From: CAJFUR01 sp904420575
GTDB taxonomy: Bacteria > Actinomycetota > Coriobacteriia > Coriobacteriales > Eggerthellaceae
NCBI GenBank assembly: GCA_965119745.1
Contig: OZ221973.1
Coordinates: 2,480,001 to 2,544,000, forward strand
Direction of reading: 5' to 3'
Length of the DNA stretch: 64,000 bases
The notes under the pieces are model-generated. The model did not search any database. It saw only the letters and a list, made by a program, of their open reading frames with translations, and had not been told where the DNA came from. Made by a program: the position numbers and the translations under genes. Shown here piece after piece: positions 63,751 through 64,000 of this stretch. Every line of letters begins with the position of its first letter. Within the stretch, counting starts at the first letter, position 1.

Positions 63751-64000
63751 CTACTCACCCGCCTTTCCGTTGATCTCCCGAATCTTCGCCAGCACCTCGG
63801 CGGGCGTGGGGATGACGCCGCCCGTGCGGCCGTAGAACTCCACCGGCGCGCGGCCGGCCAGGACCAGGCGCACGTCGTCGACCATCTGGCCCATGTTCAT
63901 CTCCACCGTGAGATACGCCTTGGCAGTGCCCACCGTGGCCTCGAGGGCGCGCGTGGGGAACGGCCACAGCGTGATGGGGCGGACAAGCCCCGCGCGGATG
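63751..64000 (-). CDS. 2-oxoacid:ferredoxin oxidoreductase alpha subunit, C-terminal fragment
   Basis: The last 82 or so codons of the alpha subunit; the rest is beyond the window. The frame reads RAGLVRPITLWPFPTRALE, then VEMNMGQMVDDVRLVLAG, typical of the VorB/KorA C-terminus. With beta and gamma it indicates a three- or four-subunit enzyme of the branched-chain (Vor) or 2-oxoglutarate (Kor) type. Confidence 0.88.
   Translation of the reverse strand, partial: IRAGLVRPITLWPFPTRALEATVGTAKAYLTVEMNMGQMVDDVRLVLAGRAPVEFYGRTGGVIPTPAEVLAKIREINGKAGE

Overview
The window is a G+C-rich stretch of an anaerobic actinobacterial chromosome. It is most like Eggerthellaceae (class Coriobacteriia, Eggerthella/Gordonibacter-like). 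The pointers are twin-arginine lipoprotein flavoproteins, a membrane-spanning LuxR-type regulator beside one of them, an actinobacterial integration host factor (MihF), a ferredoxin-dependent 2-oxoacid oxidoreductase, and a ferredoxin/NAD-type (1B) PyrD with PyrK. This is inference from gene content; the species cannot be named from the sequence. Fifty-five coding regions are called, including two cut by the window edges. No rRNA, tRNA or CRISPR array was seen.

Layout. 0-2.2 kb: phoH-ybeY-dgkA-era (minus). 2.3-8.0 kb: hrcA-dnaJ-rsmE-mtaB-C39 lipoprotein (minus) behind a CIRCE operator. 8.5-10 kb: a flavoprotein reductase on plus. 10.0-11.8 kb: a lower-GC orphan nuclease-like gene bracketed by two 150-bp inverted-repeat elements. 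11.9-22.4 kb: hemW, dus, nitroreductase, a small membrane protein, lepA, rpsT, holA, comEC, comEA. 22.9-25.4 kb: thiI, rpoZ, gmk, mihF. 25.6-45.7 kb: a pyrimidine supercluster in three blocks (pyrKDF, carAB, pyrRBC). The blocks are separated by a 4.6-kb accessory block (PadR/DUF2812, winged-helix protein, membrane protein, nucleotidyltransferase) and by an envelope block (EAL protein, PspA, TPM protein). 45.8-49.8 kb: a LuxR-type membrane regulator divergent from a second flavoprotein. 49.8-53.8 kb: AmmeMemoRadiSam proteins and an APC permease. 54.0-58.5 kb: a divergent kinase/HTH versus TM2/SPFH/repeat-protein cluster. 58.6-64 kb: aldo/keto reductase, acyl-CoA ligase, HTH-cupin regulator, and gamma, beta and partial alpha subunits of a 2-oxoacid:ferredoxin oxidoreductase.

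How it works together. Pyrimidine synthesis is probably controlled by PyrR through attenuators ahead of both carA and pyrR; each shows a PyrR-type binding hairpin followed by a terminator. hrcA-dnaJ looks autoregulated by HrcA at CIRCE. Several promoters seem to rely on an extended -10 of the form TGnTACAAT. phoH and holA have their start codon six bases after the -10 box and may be leaderless.

The most unusual material is a set of structured repeats. Family A (three copies: after dnaJ, rpoZ and the HTH-cupin gene) has a conserved core and end hairpin. In two of its copies the long stems differ completely in sequence yet pair perfectly. Family B (two copies) has a conserved 70-nt core inside outer stems that also differ yet pair; one copy lies in frame inside the N-terminus of PyrD and the other supplies the last codons of dus. 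A third palindromic segment lies in the unusual C-terminal tail of CarA. These resemble in logic the protein-invading palindromic elements of Rickettsia and may be an undescribed structured-RNA or mobile-palindrome system. The kinase/HTH/TM2/SPFH cluster with paired TTAGCT-type palindromes is the second candidate for an undescribed system.
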